Assembly: GCA_025766275.1 (NCBI GenBank)
Contig: JAFKAC010000041.1
Coordinates: 124,001-188,000 of the forward strand
Source: Lactarius indigo
Taxonomy: Eukaryota; Basidiomycota; Agaricomycetes; Russulales; Russulaceae
Length of the DNA stretch: 64,000 nucleotides
Direction of reading: 5' to 3'
Shown: one piece after another, positions 46,407 to 59,164 of the stretch
Numbering within the stretch: position 1 is the stretch's first letter
Layout of the letters: the number at the start of each line of letters is the position of its first letter
The notes under the pieces: generated by a model
The model's input: the letters and a program-made list of their open reading frames with translations, nothing else
Database searches by the model: none
Told to the model about the DNA's origin: nothing
Made by a program: the position numbers and the translations under genes

Positions 46407-48496
46407 ATGCGCTTTTACCCACTTTCTGTACTTTTCGTCTTCACGACAGGACCTCTGAGGTGCTTTGCGATCTTTGCACCACGTTGGAATGAGGTGCATG
46501 CGAAGCACACATGGAATTCTGTTCCAGAGAACTGGCAGAACCTGGGTCACCCACCTGCTGGCACTACCACCGACCTCCACATTGCACTCAAGGCCCAAGA
46601 CGAGAACACTTTGATTGACACCCTCTATGAAGTCAGCAGTCCAGGGAATCCAAAGTGTGTTCTCTCTGCCACTATTCCGCCTGGGCACTCACTGGCATGT
46701 GTGCCCCTTTCTCTTGGCAGATATGGCGCCCACCTAACTAGGGAGCAGGTTGCTGAACTCGTTGCACCGCCTTCAGATGTGCTCCAGCTAGTCCACGCCT
46801 GGTTCGAACATCACGGCGTGCTCTCCTCGGCCATATCAACTAAGCATGGTGGCAGTTGGTTGACGCTCACCGGCATCCCCGTGTCCCAAGCAAACGAACT
46901 CCTGAGTGCGTCGTACCAACTGTACCAACACATCGGGACGAACGAGACCGTTCTCCGCACGCTCAGCTACGGGCTCCCCACGGCGCTGCTTGAGCACGTG
47001 CAAAACGTCGCACCGACCACACACTTCGGATTTACGCAGACACCACGGCAGGAACCGCTCATGCACCCCGATCGGGCACCGGGGGCACATACGAAGGTAC
47101 CGGGGGGAGAGCGCAGGACGGTGTTGTCGGGCCGTGAGGAGCCATATATCACACCTTCCGCCCTGCGTTCGCTGTACAAGACGGCTAGCTACGTTCCCGC
47201 TGCGGCGGACCGGAACGCGCTTGGCGTTACGGGCTACAAAGGTAAATACCCGAACCCAGACGACCTGACGCTATTTATGGAAACATTTCGCACCGACGCG
47301 ATCGAGACGACCTACGAAGTCGTGGAGATCAAAGGCGGAGGGTACAACCCGAGCGACCCAGCCGATGAGGCAAATATGAATGTCCAGTACACATCGGCCA
47401 TTGCCTACCCGACCCCGCATATATTCTACAGCACTGGCGGGTCGGCGACCCTGGGCGATCCGTTCATAAACTGGCTCGACTACGTGCTCGCCCAGGAGAG
47501 CATCCCACAGACGATAACCACATCTTATAGCGTTTTTGAGTTCCTAGTTCCGGCGGATTATGCAATTCATGTGTGCAACCTGTTCTCTCGGCTCGGCGTG
47601 CGTGGTTCCAGCGTCCTCTTTTCGAGTGGCAATGATGGCGTTGGTCGTGGGAGTTGCCAATTCAAAGACAGCTCCGGCAATGAGCATAAATGGTTCCTCC
47701 CCACCTTCCCCTCAACTTGTACGTGTGGTATTTTTTCCGCTAGTACATTAGTACATAAGCGCAGCCACAACACACTCACCACACAGTCCGCGGCTCTCGC
47801 AGGCCCTTGGGTCACTAGCGTCGGCGGCACGACGGGAAACCCAGAGACTGCGGCAAGTTTCTCTGGTGGCGGCTTCTCGAACTACTTTATCCGACCGCCC
47901 TACCAGCGCACAGCGGTGCCCTCCTTCCTCCAGAAGCTGGGTAGCCAATATAACGGCTTTTTCAAGTGCGTTCGCTACCGTGACCTGACCTGACCTGGCC
48001 CATTCTTACCTTTTGCAATTCGTGCAGTCCTTGGGGACGTGGCGTTCCCGATATCGCCATTCAGGCAATTAACTTCCGTTTTGTCTTGAGTGGGGAAATC
48101 TCCACACTAAGTGGCACGAGCTGCGCGACGCCGGTGCGACATTCCCCTCTCTTCTCTTTGCATCCTTCGCTCTCCGGAAAACCTGCTGACCGTCAACGTA
48201 CAGGCCGCAGCAGGAATTGTCTCCCTACTGAATGACTACCGAATTTCGATCGGCAAGCCGCCGCTCGGCTACCTCAACATGTGGCTGTACGGCGTATGCC
48301 GACCGGGCCTAAATGACATCACGTCTGGGTCGAACCCGGGTTGCGATACTGATGGTTTTCCCGCTGTCCCTGGGTGGGATCCCGTGCGTCCATCCAGAGT
48401 TGTGTCTTCGGCGTTGGCTCACTCTGGATTCTATAGGTCACGGGCCTCGGGTCACTCGACTTTGAGAAACTGATTGAAATACTTACTCGTTGGTAG
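46407..48496 (+). CDS. Secreted S53 sedolisin-family protease (tripeptidyl-peptidase-like), copy 3, intact
   Basis: Exons 46407..46654, 46721..47718, 47803..47965, 48028..48133, 48204..48383, 48437..48496 total 1755 nt, 584 residues, all introns GT..AG. Signal peptide MRFYPLSVLFVFTTGPLRCF. The pro-domain (to about residue 185) carries HIALKAQDE, LTREQVAELVAP and KHGGSWLTLTGIPVSQANEL. The catalytic domain begins near YITPSALRSLYKT. Active-site region DEANMN then VQYTSAIAYPTP (Glu kept, Asn where many sedolisins have Asp), oxyanion region LFSSGNDGVG, nucleophile in LSGTSCATP, and the C-terminal calcium-site-like NDITSGSNPG and GWDPVTGLGSLDF. By family these are acid serine-carboxyl peptidases acting outside the cell. 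Introns 1 and 2 (66 and 84 nt) are multiples of three without stops. Confidence 0.9.
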
Positions 48497-49032
48497 TGAA
48501 CTGGTCCTACCTAGCTCCAACGCCTCGTCGCAACCTTTATCTGCCCCGAGAACTGTGCACGGGCATAAAAGCTAGCGAAGAAGTTTGCGAAGTAACGAAT
48601 GTACGCATCCTCACCTTCACCGGCGAGATGAACCAATTAAAAGGTCTGAGTCGCTACGGTGTGTCACCATATGTGGGAGTGGCCCAGCTAGAGAATAAAC
48701 GGCCCGGGGGAAGGCGTGAACGTTCGTTGAACACTGTACCTTACTTTGGCCCGTATATCTGGTGCCATGCACCATGTTGTGGACAGGCGAGATGTACGTG
48801 AACCCTCTCGTACGATACGTGTATTCGTTCTTGCATGGCCACACAATCCCATGTTCTACTCAATATCTGAGTCCGAGCCGTTGGACGACTGTTTTGCTGA
48901 CACATACGCTGACACATATTTTCCTCATAAGGAGTGATCGTGGGGACTCGGTACTCGTGGGAAACAAATAGGTTTGGGCATAACCACAACCCTACGTTGG
49001 GTTTAACTCTCTAAAACGTGCACGAAGTTTCC
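48497..49032. other. Spacer upstream of SF3B6
   Basis: No coding sequence recognised. Contains the 3' flank of the protease and the SF3B6 promoter. Confidence 0.4.
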
Positions 49033-49516
49033 ATGCAAAGACCAACCGTGCGTTCTGCACTGATTCTTTTCAGCCATTCCAGCCTCTCAGTCATTCCTCT
49101 TTTCAGGCGAAACTGCCACCGGGCGCAAACCGCATTCTTTTTGTCAAGAATCTGAACTACCAAATCACGGGCGAGGACCTGTACGACCTCTTCGGTCGCT
49201 ACGGGAGTATACGGCAAATACGCATCGGGAATGAGGCAAAGACGAAGGGAACGGCGTTTGTGGTCTTCAATGACGTGATGGACGTACGTGGGCTGTTTTT
49301 TCCCCTACCTTGCACTTACACCCAACTCCTCTGCGTTTACAGGCAAAAAATGCGTTGGAGCATCTAAATGGTTTCCACTTGCAAGAGCGGTATATCGTGG
49401 TTCTATACCACATGCCTGCTAAGCAGGACGCGGCGGCTGCAAAGGCGGAGCTCGCGCGGAGAGAAGAGGAGCTAGTGCAGTTAAAGAAGAAACACAATAT
49501 CAACGAGGAGGACTGA
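49033..49516 (+). CDS. SF3B6: Splicing factor 3B subunit 6 (SF3b14/p14)
   Basis: Exons 49033..49047 (MQRPT), 49107..49283 and 49343..49516 give 121 residues. LPPGANRILFVKNLNYQITG, EDLYDLFGRYGSIRQIRIGN, TKGTAFVVFNDVMDAKNALE and HLNGFHLQERYIVVLYHMPA cover the single RRM with RNP2 (ILFVKNL) and RNP1-like (KGTAFVVF). The charged helix ends KKKHNINEED. Length is close to the usual about 125. The protein is part of the U2 snRNP SF3b complex and contacts the branch-point adenosine region with SF3B1. The 15-nt first exon is inferred from the conserved AKLPPGANR start and in-phase GTGCGT donor. A conserved housekeeping gene. Confidence 0.92.
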
Positions 49517-49877
49517 TGAGGGTTGTTTGGTGCGTACTTGTTCAGCACGAGGTTTTCGACTATTCCGTCTTATGGTAGACCCCTGCTTTCTGCATTGTAT
49601 GTCATCACACCCAATCTACTCCCTGCATTGCGTTCCTGGCCCTCGTACATCACAAACTCCAGGAACTAGTGCGATTCATCCGTCTTACAGCCGTTTAGGA
49701 CAATGCCTTTTTTCGCCGTTGAAGTCGCCCGGCTCATTGTTCTCCCTTACGTTACTCATTCCATGACATAGAGTATCTAGCTAGGCATTTGAGTTACTAG
49801 CCTGAACAAAAAATACGCATATCGACCACGAACGATCCATTTCGTCGCTGAAACATATCTTATGCGAGCGCGGACGC
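49517..49877. other. Convergent intergenic between SF3B6 and P450-1
   Basis: 3' flanks of two convergent genes; nothing else recognised. Confidence 0.4.
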
Positions 49878-52052
49878 TCACTCCCTAAGTGATATTCTGA
49901 CACAAAGTGGATCGTGATATATTACGTTCCAATCTCGAATCCTTTCTTCCCAACCCTCATAAGTAACCCCAAGCGCCTTGGAGAAGCAGAAACGCCTCAG
50001 CATCCAGCAAAGCACCATCCGCATCTCCATCAAAGCCAGGTTCTTCCCCACACAAGTCCTCGATCCGTAGCCGAACGGGAAGAACGCAGACGTGTTATGT
50101 TCTCCCGCAGGCGCACCGTTAGCGAGCCATCGCTCTGGCAAGAACGCATCGGGCGTGTAGAAGTTCCGTGGGTCGTGGTGAATGCTATAGGTATGTAGGG
50201 AGAGTTGGGTTTCTTCTGGAATGACACTGCGCAGGCATCGTACAGTTAGAATAATTGAGTGAAGGACGCATCTATAAGGGTGTCTCGCTTACAATTTCCC
50301 GAACACTTTTGCGCCTTTACCCTTGCCTAAGATGCGGCTTGACCCACCTGGGACCGGGGGTTGAAGGCGGAGTGTCTCATTACTATCAAGAAACTTAGTT
50401 CTTCCCGAGGTCCCGTACCTATTCACTCACATGCAAGCGTTCAACCATTCCATGTAGCTCAACTTCACTACGTCCAGAGGTTCCTCTCCACTCGGGAAGG
50501 CAGCGTCCACCTCTTCTTGCAGGCGGTGATATACCGCTGGGTTGCATACGAGGTAGTAAAGGGTAGAGGAAAGGGCGCCTTTTACCGTGTCAGAGCCAGC
50601 GACAATGGCTAATAGTCCTTCCAGTGCAAGATCGTCTGCGGTCGGGCGCTCGGACTCTGGCAATTCCTCACCGCTCTGTGAACGATTGTGGTGAATAGGG
50701 TGCGTGGGTTTGATATTGGTGCTTACTAGATGGTAGAACAAATCCTTTCGGTTTGCGCCGCTTTGCAACCGGTGGGACACCCTGCCTTTGCTGAATGCTT
50801 GGATATGTTGAGCGGAACCCGTGATTGCAACAAGAGGTGGTATGATATATGTTATGTGGGTTAGGATTCCGGAGATACTAATGAGAGGTGAGATTAACGA
50901 GAGAGCCCAACTAGTGTCCAGATACGTACCGTGCACCCGACTCGGCGTCTGGTAGAACACTATCATTACTCCCACCAGCCTTCATTAGCTCGAAGCCACC
51001 ACCGAAACTAGATACAATCGGATCAGCTTCTGCCAGGACACCATGTACAGGATATTTACGCCATATCGCCCATGAAGTCTTTGCTGAAACAAATGTCAGA
51101 GCAAAGTCAAGTCGGCGAGCCACTGGACGCGAAAAAAAAAACTTACGCAAAGTAGCTAAACCACGCAGACATGTCTAGCACGAGGCCAGCTTTTTGATCC
51201 GACCCATTGACTCTATCTTCCAGACAATCGAGTAGTTGTCTGGCCCGCTTCGCTAAAATGACTTCATATTCTTTGAGCGCCTTGGATGAGAACGCGCGGT
51301 TCCACGGCTTGCGTTGATGCATGTGCAATATTGGATCGCGCTGATCAATGAGTGATGGCCGCCCGGGCAGACCATCCCAGCCTGATAATAGTCATACATG
51401 AGCAACAGGCCCCGGTTCCTGCCAATGTACCTTGGGCTTACGTGGTCCCTTAGGGAGGCCGCCTTGACCGAGTACTTCGTGTATAAGGGAAGCATCGCGT
51501 ACAGAGAGTTCATTGGGGCCTGCAAAACAATTTATAACTGGGCGTGCCTGGGAAAGGACCGAGAAATGCGTGCTCACCTACTCGTACGACATCGCCGTAG
51601 CGATCGTGCAGGCTCTTGTAGTATAAATGAAGGTCCCCTTTGCCACCAACATATGCACCCCACCACTTAGATATTTTGGCAATCGCCGGCCCAGGATATT
51701 TGGAAAGTGGGTGGAAGTGTGACAGGCGGTATGAGACGGTGAAAAACACTAAAAAACCACCATATGATGCAAATGCTAATGGCACAGAAGCGAGGGGATA
51801 TCTAACATGGTAGGATATAGGGACGGAAAGAAGTGCTGGTACGAAGACCAGAAGGATGAGAAATGAGAGGTTAGATCGAGGCTCCAAGTGGCGGAAGTAC
51901 AAATGAGATACCTAAGTCTCGTTATAAGCAAGTCGAATTTCAGTACATACAGACATGCAACTTACAAGGCTAGTGGTTAGCGTAATGACCGTGACATCAA
52001 CCACAGACAGTGTCTGGCATAATAGGGTAATGGGGGCCAGTGAAAGTAGCAT
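49878..52052 (-). CDS. Cytochrome P450, copy 1 (most divergent of the cluster)
   Basis: About 12 exons. Start at ATG 52052 ([20 protein letters not shown]), spliced in phase to [13 protein letters not shown], a membrane-anchor segment ([18 protein letters not shown]) and the Pro-rich hinge [13 protein letters not shown]. It continues [39 protein letters not shown], the [11 protein letters not shown] block, [10 protein letters not shown], the I-helix [16 protein letters not shown]-helix NETLRL, PERW region [13 protein letters not shown] and the heme loop [17 protein letters not shown] with the thiolate Cys. It ends VRISLRE. Unlike the other copies it keeps Arg in FGxGxRxCxG, and it has DTV instead of DTT. 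A membrane-bound monooxygenase that would need CPR; substrate unknown. No frameshift seen. Confidence 0.85.
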
Positions 52053-54470
52053 GGGTGTTTGGGAAAGCCTGAGACAGTCGATGTTTATATGGTTAAGTGT
52101 CCCAATTGCCAGCGAGCGCTAGTGAGCGCTCAGCCGTTATAAGGCGGCACGCGCGTGGTTACGATCAAATGAAAACCCTATAGAAAAATCTCTGCTGTGC
52201 AACTGAAGGTGCTACGGTGCTGCGGATGTCTGATCTGGGTGTACGGCCTCCACCCTGGGGTATAAATTGATTCAAAAAAAAAGGGAAACCCCATAGACTT
52301 GCCCATAGAACCGTGAGTGAGAACCGTGAGTGAGAGTCACGGACTCGGAGGAGAAGAAACACTGCTGTACAGTGTTGCTAAAATTCTGACAATTGCCAGT
52401 GTAGGTCCAACACCCTACTTACTACTGTACAGTTCCAGTCTCGGCTCGAACTGAAGTCGACTTCCGGACCACTGGCCACTAATTAGTAATTCCCTTCCTC
52501 CTCCCCCCCTTTTCTTTTATTTTTTATTTTTATTTTTATCTAACAAGGGCGACTGGCCGCACTACTCCCCTCATCCAAACTTGAATCAGCCTCGATCGCT
52601 ATCATACATCGAGTATATATGCCCACGGTACCAGAAGAGTCAAGAAATACGTATCACTTTTCGAAGCTCCAAAAAAGGAACACGAAGGGCTTCCTTCTCT
52701 GGTCCGTTTTCCGAGTCCTTGACTGCCATCACTGGTACTACTGTAGTAGCAGTCAGGCAGCAAGTCTTTCTGATCGGTTTACCCTCGTGCATTGACCTCG
52801 TGCAGAAAATTCTCTCTATGTTGACCCCATACTCTGCTCGGGCCACCGGATGTCCCCACTACTTAACACCACACAGAAGGTATCTCAGCTTCGTCGGCCT
52901 TCATGGGGTTAGCCGCGATCAGCCGCAATGAAGGCGCAGGTGGCGATTAAAGGGCTCGCAGATTCGACGTTGATGGAGATAGGGATGGCGATAGTGACGG
53001 AGACTGTGAGTGAGTTGGTATCGCTGCCCAAAGAGTTCGAGGCAGAAGCCGTTGATTGATACTTTTACAGGTGTCTCTGTCTCCTACGGTCTATAGTATG
53101 GACACGGGCGAGCGCGGATGCTTGTGTGTCGTGCTCTCCCGTTAGGAAATATAGACACATATTCGTGGCGACGGCATAAGTGAGTCAAACGACAACCTTG
53201 TACTTTTTCTCTTCGAGGATTCGCGGGAAGCTTATGATTGTTAGTTGTGTTGCGCGTACTGGTTCGATCGTACATCTGACTTACTGTCTGTAGAGCAACC
53301 GGGCCATCCCTTGGGGTTATTTCCCATGAACTTCCCACCTTTCCCGTCACTTTTCCCGTCACTTTTCCCGGAGGATGCCGCGCCGCTCATCTGTACTTGT
53401 CTGTGCTTGGTACCGCATTTCCCACAGGGTCAGGGCTCAGTTTCCGTCAGCACCTTCCGATCAACTGAAAGTCTTAACGCTCCATAATCACCCCATACAA
53501 GAATATCTACTGCCTCAGCGTCATCATTAACTTATCTACTTGAGAGACCTGAGGAGGTCGACACCGGTGCCACGTGTCGCATGAGCCTCAAACTCAACGA
53601 GGAGGTAATGAACCTTCACCGATTTTATTTTATAAACGTTTTAAGTCCGCGGCCGCTGAAACAGTGGTGGAGATGCAGCGGGTTGCGGTCTTGATCGATT
53701 CAGGACGCAAACCTTTGTTCTCTATCTTCGCTTGGGTTTATTTAGTCACAATACGCAGGCGAAGACGCGACCATATCGCAAGACCGGCGTTCCTGGACTA
53801 GTAGGTAAGCAAGGATGATGGCATCACGCGGTGGCAACTTCGACCAGTTGAAATTCTAGCAAAAATCAGCCAACCGAATACTTGCAGGCGACTCGTACCC
53901 AAAGGTGAAGACAAACAAAAGGCCTTAATCATTCAGGTCTTCCGGTAGTTGCGTCCGAGGCTCAACCCATGGTAGCAAGGTAGTCGTTGAGTCGAGGCCG
54001 TCCGTGAAGCGTTTGAAGCTTGAACCCCGCAACACGGCTATGAAGGATGTTGCGATAGGTTGGACCGATGATCGTCCGTATATGAAGGGCAAGTCAGTCA
54101 CGAAGACATGTTCACTTCACATGTTTGATGTCGGCCCGGATTTTACATCCGAGTTCCGGACCCCAGAGATGTCCTTCCTCTTATGGTATTGTCCCACTGG
54201 CGACCTCAGCAGCGATCGATACGCCTGTGTGCCCCGCTGCACGCACAACACCTTGTGAATTTAAGCAAGGGTTTCATCCTCCTATGCTGTGACCTGTGCT
54301 GTAAACTTGGGGAAGCCGGGATGCCCGAGCAGGTGATACCTGACGCTAGACCTGAATTGAGGTCGGCTACATTTCTAATGAATAACAAGAGCGCTGTCCG
54401 CAAAAAAGATTTGAACTTCATATCAAGGTCCCACATACGTGGGATTTTGGCAGCTGAGTCCCTCACGCGC
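52053..54470. other. 2.4-kb spacer within the P450 cluster
   Basis: No gene recognised; the frame at 52581-52931 has no similarity and poor composition. Contains a poly-T/TTTTA stretch (52510-52540), a 14-bp double repeat (about 53339-53370, acttttcccgtc) and the promoters of P450-1 and P450-2 at its two ends. Confidence 0.4.
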
Positions 54471-54473
54471 ACC

Positions 54474-54489
54474 TATAGTATATATACAA
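54474..54489 (+). promoter_or_regulatory. Putative TATA element of P450-2
   Basis: tatagtatatatac lies about 32-47 bp upstream of ATG 54520; the ATG is preceded by a favourable tccacc context. A similar ctatatatc word lies upstream of P450-3 (59156-59164, reverse orientation). Confidence 0.4.
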
Positions 54490-54519
54490 GCTCGCTGCAG
54501 ATTTCCTCCCTCATCCACC

Positions 54520-56688
54520 ATGCTTTTAGCTGTCCTGAACCCGTTTAGCCTACTGCACCAAACACTCGACCGTATGTCCCCACTCGACACCGGTGTATTT
54601 GTGCTCTTCACTAGTTTCGTAGGTCACTTGTTCGTTTTTACCTTCCAAGGTTCCTGAGCGGGACCCAGACCTCCTATCAATGTTTTCATCACCTAGAGCC
54701 TCGATCCAAGCTGCCTCTTACCGCTCTCCTTTTCGTTGTCCCTGCACTCCTTTCTGTACCAATTTCCTACCACGTTCCCTGGCCTTCCGCTGCCGTCCTG
54801 CTCGCATTTGTAGTTTATGGAAGCGCTGTGACGTCCTTCACGCTCATCTACCGTCTGTCACCCTTTCACCCGCTCGCAAAGTACCCTGGGCCAGCAATTG
54901 CTAAAACCTCCAAGTTATGGGCCGCATATCTCTGCGCAAAGGGCGACATGCATAGGCTATACAAGAGCCTGCACGACCTCCATGGGGATGTCGTGAGAGT
55001 AGGTTGGTGCTAAATCGCCCTACCCTCTATGTATGTCCGGTTGCTCAGCCGGCCTTATAGGGCCAAATGAACTGTCGATTCGAGATTCTTCGCTCATACA
55101 CCCGATACTCGGACAGGGTGGCTTGCCCAAGGGTCCACGTGCGTATGTGACATCTTGACTGTTGCTCGTTTGAAACCTGTATCAAACAGGCTGGGAGGGT
55201 CGAGAGGGACCGCCGATGCTAGTCGCCCAGCGTGACCCGATATTGCATATGCATCAGCGCAAGCCATGGAGTCGCGCCTTCTCGTCGGTGGCCATGAAAG
55301 AATATGAAGTTATTGTGGCGAAGCGGGTCAGACAGCTTGTTGGTTGTCTGGATAATATGGTCCAGAGATCGGATCAGAAGGCGAATGCTGCGGTGAACAT
55401 GACTGAGTGGTTTAAATACTTCACGTAAGCCCTGACTTGCATGGGTTCGATCTCGTTCCGACGATGCGTTATCACAGGACAGATTTCATGGGCGACATGG
55501 CGTTCGTCTCCCAATAGGTTCTGTCAAGGATCAGGCGCTGATTCGTCTCTCAGTTTTGGCGGTGGCTTCGAGATAATGAAAGCTGGAAGAGACATTGATG
55601 GTCTTTGGACCCTCCTCGAATCTGGCATTTGGTACGTACCCGCGCAATTGTTGTCTGCGTGTAGTAACTTGTCACAGTCTCTCTGGTGTTACGTCGCACA
55701 TACCGTACGTCGGACCGCTTCTCATCGCAATCGTGGGACAGAGATCCTCGCTTGTGCGTTTCCGAGCATTTTGCAAGGAACGGGCCCTCGCGCGGTTGCA
55801 AATGGGTGCAAACAGGAAGGATTTATTCTATTATTTGGTAAGCTCTCGCGCCAAGTTTTCGACGTCGTCGTTTCACAGAACACGATCACAGAGTGGTGAA
55901 GAACTGCCTGAAAGTGAGCGCCCATCTCCTGCCGATGTTGCGAAAGATGGGTCGTTGGCCATTATCGCTGGCTCGGACACAACAAGCAGTGTTCTCACGG
56001 CTGCACTTTATTACCTGTTACGCAATCCGGCGGCATACGAGCGTCTGCAGGCAGAGGTCGATGGGGCGTTCCCGAGTGGAGAAGAACCTCTGGACGTAGC
56101 GAAATTGAGTCAGATGGAATGGTTAAATGGTTGCATGTGGGTGTGCGGCGCGTTGAAGACTTTGAGGGACTAATTTTTGTCGCCACGAACAGCAACGAGA
56201 CACTTCGTCTTCAACCTCCACTCCCCAGCGGGTCACAACGTAGGGTGGACAGAGGTAAAGGCACAAAAGTGCTTGGAAATCAGTAAGTTGATCCCACCCT
56301 ATCCGGACCGTCCCTCCTCTTCACGGCGCCACGCATACGCAGGATCATTCCGGAAGAGACGCAGCTCTGTCTTCACACGTACAGCATTCACCGTGACCCG
56401 CGAAACTTCCACACGCCCGAAGCGTTCCTCCCCGAACGATGGCTCGACACCACGCCCCCGGGAGAGCATAACACGGCGGCGTTCTTCCCGTTCTCGTATG
56501 GACCGACGAACTGTGCGGGGAAAAACCTGGCATTGATGGAGATGCGCATGGTTCTCTGCTGGGTTCTTCGGCGATTCCAGTTCTCGAAGGCACCCGAAGT
56601 GAATTACGAGGAGTGGGAAGGAAGGGTCCTTGACTGGTTTATCGTACACCAGGATCCCCTGTTGGTCGATGTCTCGTTTAGGGAGTGA
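54520..56688 (+). CDS. Cytochrome P450, copy 2
   Basis: Start MLLAVLNPFSLLHQTLDRMS. A 51-nt intron joins F to TSYQCFHHLEPRS, then the anchor, [117 protein letters not shown]. The I-helix is AIIAGSDTTSSVL, K-helix [14 protein letters not shown], then [20 protein letters not shown] and heme loop [20 protein letters not shown]; ends VDVSFRE. Introns fall at the same places as in the other copies and all join in phase, so the gene appears functional. The heme loop has Thr where the general motif has Arg; related basidiomycete P450s often show this. It is convergent with P450-3 (270 bp between stops). Confidence 0.88.
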
Positions 56689-56960
56689 ACGCTCGCACAC
56701 TTTGCGTTGGCAGTAGGCGAGGGCCTGACTGACCAACACTGTGGGGACTTATAATGCCTTCACAAATTACTATCAGTCATTCCGATTCGTCGTCTCGGTC
56801 TCAGATACCTCGAAGCCAATTTACAATACAGTACTCTCGTAAGATCGTCTATAAATGATACACCGTGGTTTCGAGTTTTCTTCCGTGAGCGAACGACATG
56901 CTGGGTTAGTCCTCACCCACCAGCAGGGACTACGGCTGAGAGTGCGAATAATCTTCGCAT

Positions 56961-59094
56961 TCACGCCCGAAGCGAGACACTGACCAACAGGGGATCTTGG
57001 TGCGTAATAAACCAGTCCAGGATCTTTCCTTCCCACCCATCGTAACTCACCCCGGGTGCCATGGAGAACCGGAATCGTAGAAGTACCCAGCAGAGAACCA
57101 TGCGCATCTCCATCAACGCCAGGTTCTTCCCCGCGCAAATCGTCGGTCCGTACGAGAATGGGAAGAATGCTGCCGTGTTGTGCTCTCCGGCAGGCGCACC
57201 GGTGCTAAACCACCTTTCGGGAAGGAATGCCTCTGGGGTGTGGAAGTTTCGCGGGTCGCGATGAATGCTGTACGTGTGGAGGCAGAGCTGCGTCTCTTCC
57301 GGAATGATCCTGCGCATGCGTGGTACCGTGAATGGGACGGACGGACCGTTTAAGGAGTGTTCAACTTACAGATTTCCAATTACTTTTCTGCCCTTGCCTT
57401 TACCCACGGTACGTTGCGACCCGCTTGGAACTCCTGGTTGAAGACGGAGTGTCTCGTTGCTACTCGCGGCAGTAAAAGTTAGCTGTTCTGGAGTTCGCAT
57501 AAACGAACCGCGGCCGTTACCCACATGCAACCATTTAGCCATTCCATCTGACTTAATTTCGCTACGTCCAGAGGTTCTTCTCCACTAGAAAACGCGCCGT
57601 CGATTTCTGCCTCCAGGCGCTCATATACCATTGGATTACGTAATAGATAGTAGATGACAGCCGTGAGAGCACTTCGGGTCGTGTCCGAGCCAGCGACGAT
57701 GGCCAACTGCCCGTCCCTCGCAACGTCGGTGGGAGATGGGCGCTGACTTTCAGGCAGTTCCTCGCCACTCTACAGTGTCACCGTGTCCTGTGACCAAGGG
57801 GCCAAAAACTCGGTGCGGGGGGGCTTACCAAGTAGTAGAATAAATCCTTCCTGTTTGCACCCATTTGCAAACGCTCGAGGGCCCATTCCTTGCAAAATGC
57901 TCGGAAACGCACAAGCGAGGATCTCTGTCCTGCGATTGCTGTGAGAAGAGGCACGACGTATGGCACGTGCGACGTGACGGCAGAGAGACTAGGGCAAGTC
58001 AGTACACACAGATAGTATACACGTGGGGACATACCAAATTCCAGATTCGAGAAGAGTCCAAAGACCATCGACGTCTCTGCCGGCCTTCATCATCTCAAAC
58101 CCACCACCAAAGCTGAGAGCGGTCGAATCAGCATTGCAGCATCAGATAACCGATTGGGAAACGAACGCCATGTCACCCATGAAATCCGTCCTGTGATAAC
58201 GTATCGTCGGAACGAGGTCAAACCCATGTACGTTGGAACTCACGTAAAGTATTTCAGCCACTGATTAATGTCCACCACTGTATTCACCTTCCGGTCCGAT
58301 CTCCGGATCATATCGTCCAGACAGCCAACAAGCTGTCTGACCCGCTTTGCCACAATTATTTCATATTCTTTCAGAGCCGCCGATGAGAATGCACGATTCC
58401 ACGGCCTGCGTTGATGCATGTGCAATATCGGATCACGCTGAGCGACTAGCATCGGCGGCCCATCCCGACCCTCCCAGCCTGTTTACTATGGGTTTTAAAT
58501 GGGTAACAGTTGGGACGCAACATACGCACGTGGACCTTTGGGCAAACCACCTTGCCCGAGTATCGGGTATATAAGCGAAGAATCTCGAATTGAGAGTTCG
58601 TTTGGCCCTATAAGGCTAGCTAAGCGAGACATGACATGAAAGGTGAGACAATGTTGGTACCAACCTACTCTCACGACATCCCCGTAACGGTCGTGCAGGT
58701 TCTTGTAGCACCTATGCTGGTTTCCCGTGGCGCTGATATATGATGCCCATAACTTGGAGGCTTTAGCAATTGCTGGCCCAGGGTACTTCGCGAGTGGGTG
58801 AAAGGGTGACAGGCGGTAGATGAGCGTGAAGAATGTCACAGCACCTCCATAAGCTAGAAACGCTAAGGGAACGGCAGCAGAGGGCCATGGAACATGGTAG
58901 GAAATTGGGAAAGAGAGGAGCGCAGGGAAGACGAAGAGGAGAGCGATAAGAGGCAGCTTGGATCGAGGCTCCAGGTGGTGGAAACACTGATAAGAGATCT
59001 GGTCCTGGTCAGATACTTGGAGGGAGGGAAAAATGAACGAGTGGCCTACGAAACTAGCGGAGAGCACAAATACACCGGTGTCGAGTGGGGACAT
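56961..59094 (-). CDS. Cytochrome P450, copy 3
   Basis: Same exon plan as copy 2. MSPLDTGVFVLSASF splices to ISYQCFHHLEPRSKLPLIAL, then [77 protein letters not shown]-helix [40 protein letters not shown] and heme loop PFSYGPTICAGKNLA, ending VSVSLRA. The first about 18 codons present in copies 2 and 4 are readable upstream (PFSPLRQTLDR) but begin after a TAG without an ATG, so translation must start at the internal Met. The anchor helix is kept. Otherwise no defect is visible. Confidence 0.85.
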
Positions 59095-59155
59095 ACGGTC
59101 GAGTGTTTGGCGCAGTGGGGAGAATGGGTACTAAAGACTAGATACTAGGGTATAC

Positions 59156-59164
59156 CTATATATC
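59156..59164 (-). promoter_or_regulatory. TATA-like word upstream of P450-3
   Basis: ctatatatc about 60 bp upstream of the assumed start at 59094 on the minus strand. Confidence 0.25.

Noticed and set aside
52581..52931. 116-codon plus ORF between P450 genes
   Set aside because: No family, no splice context and no neighbour support; probably chance.
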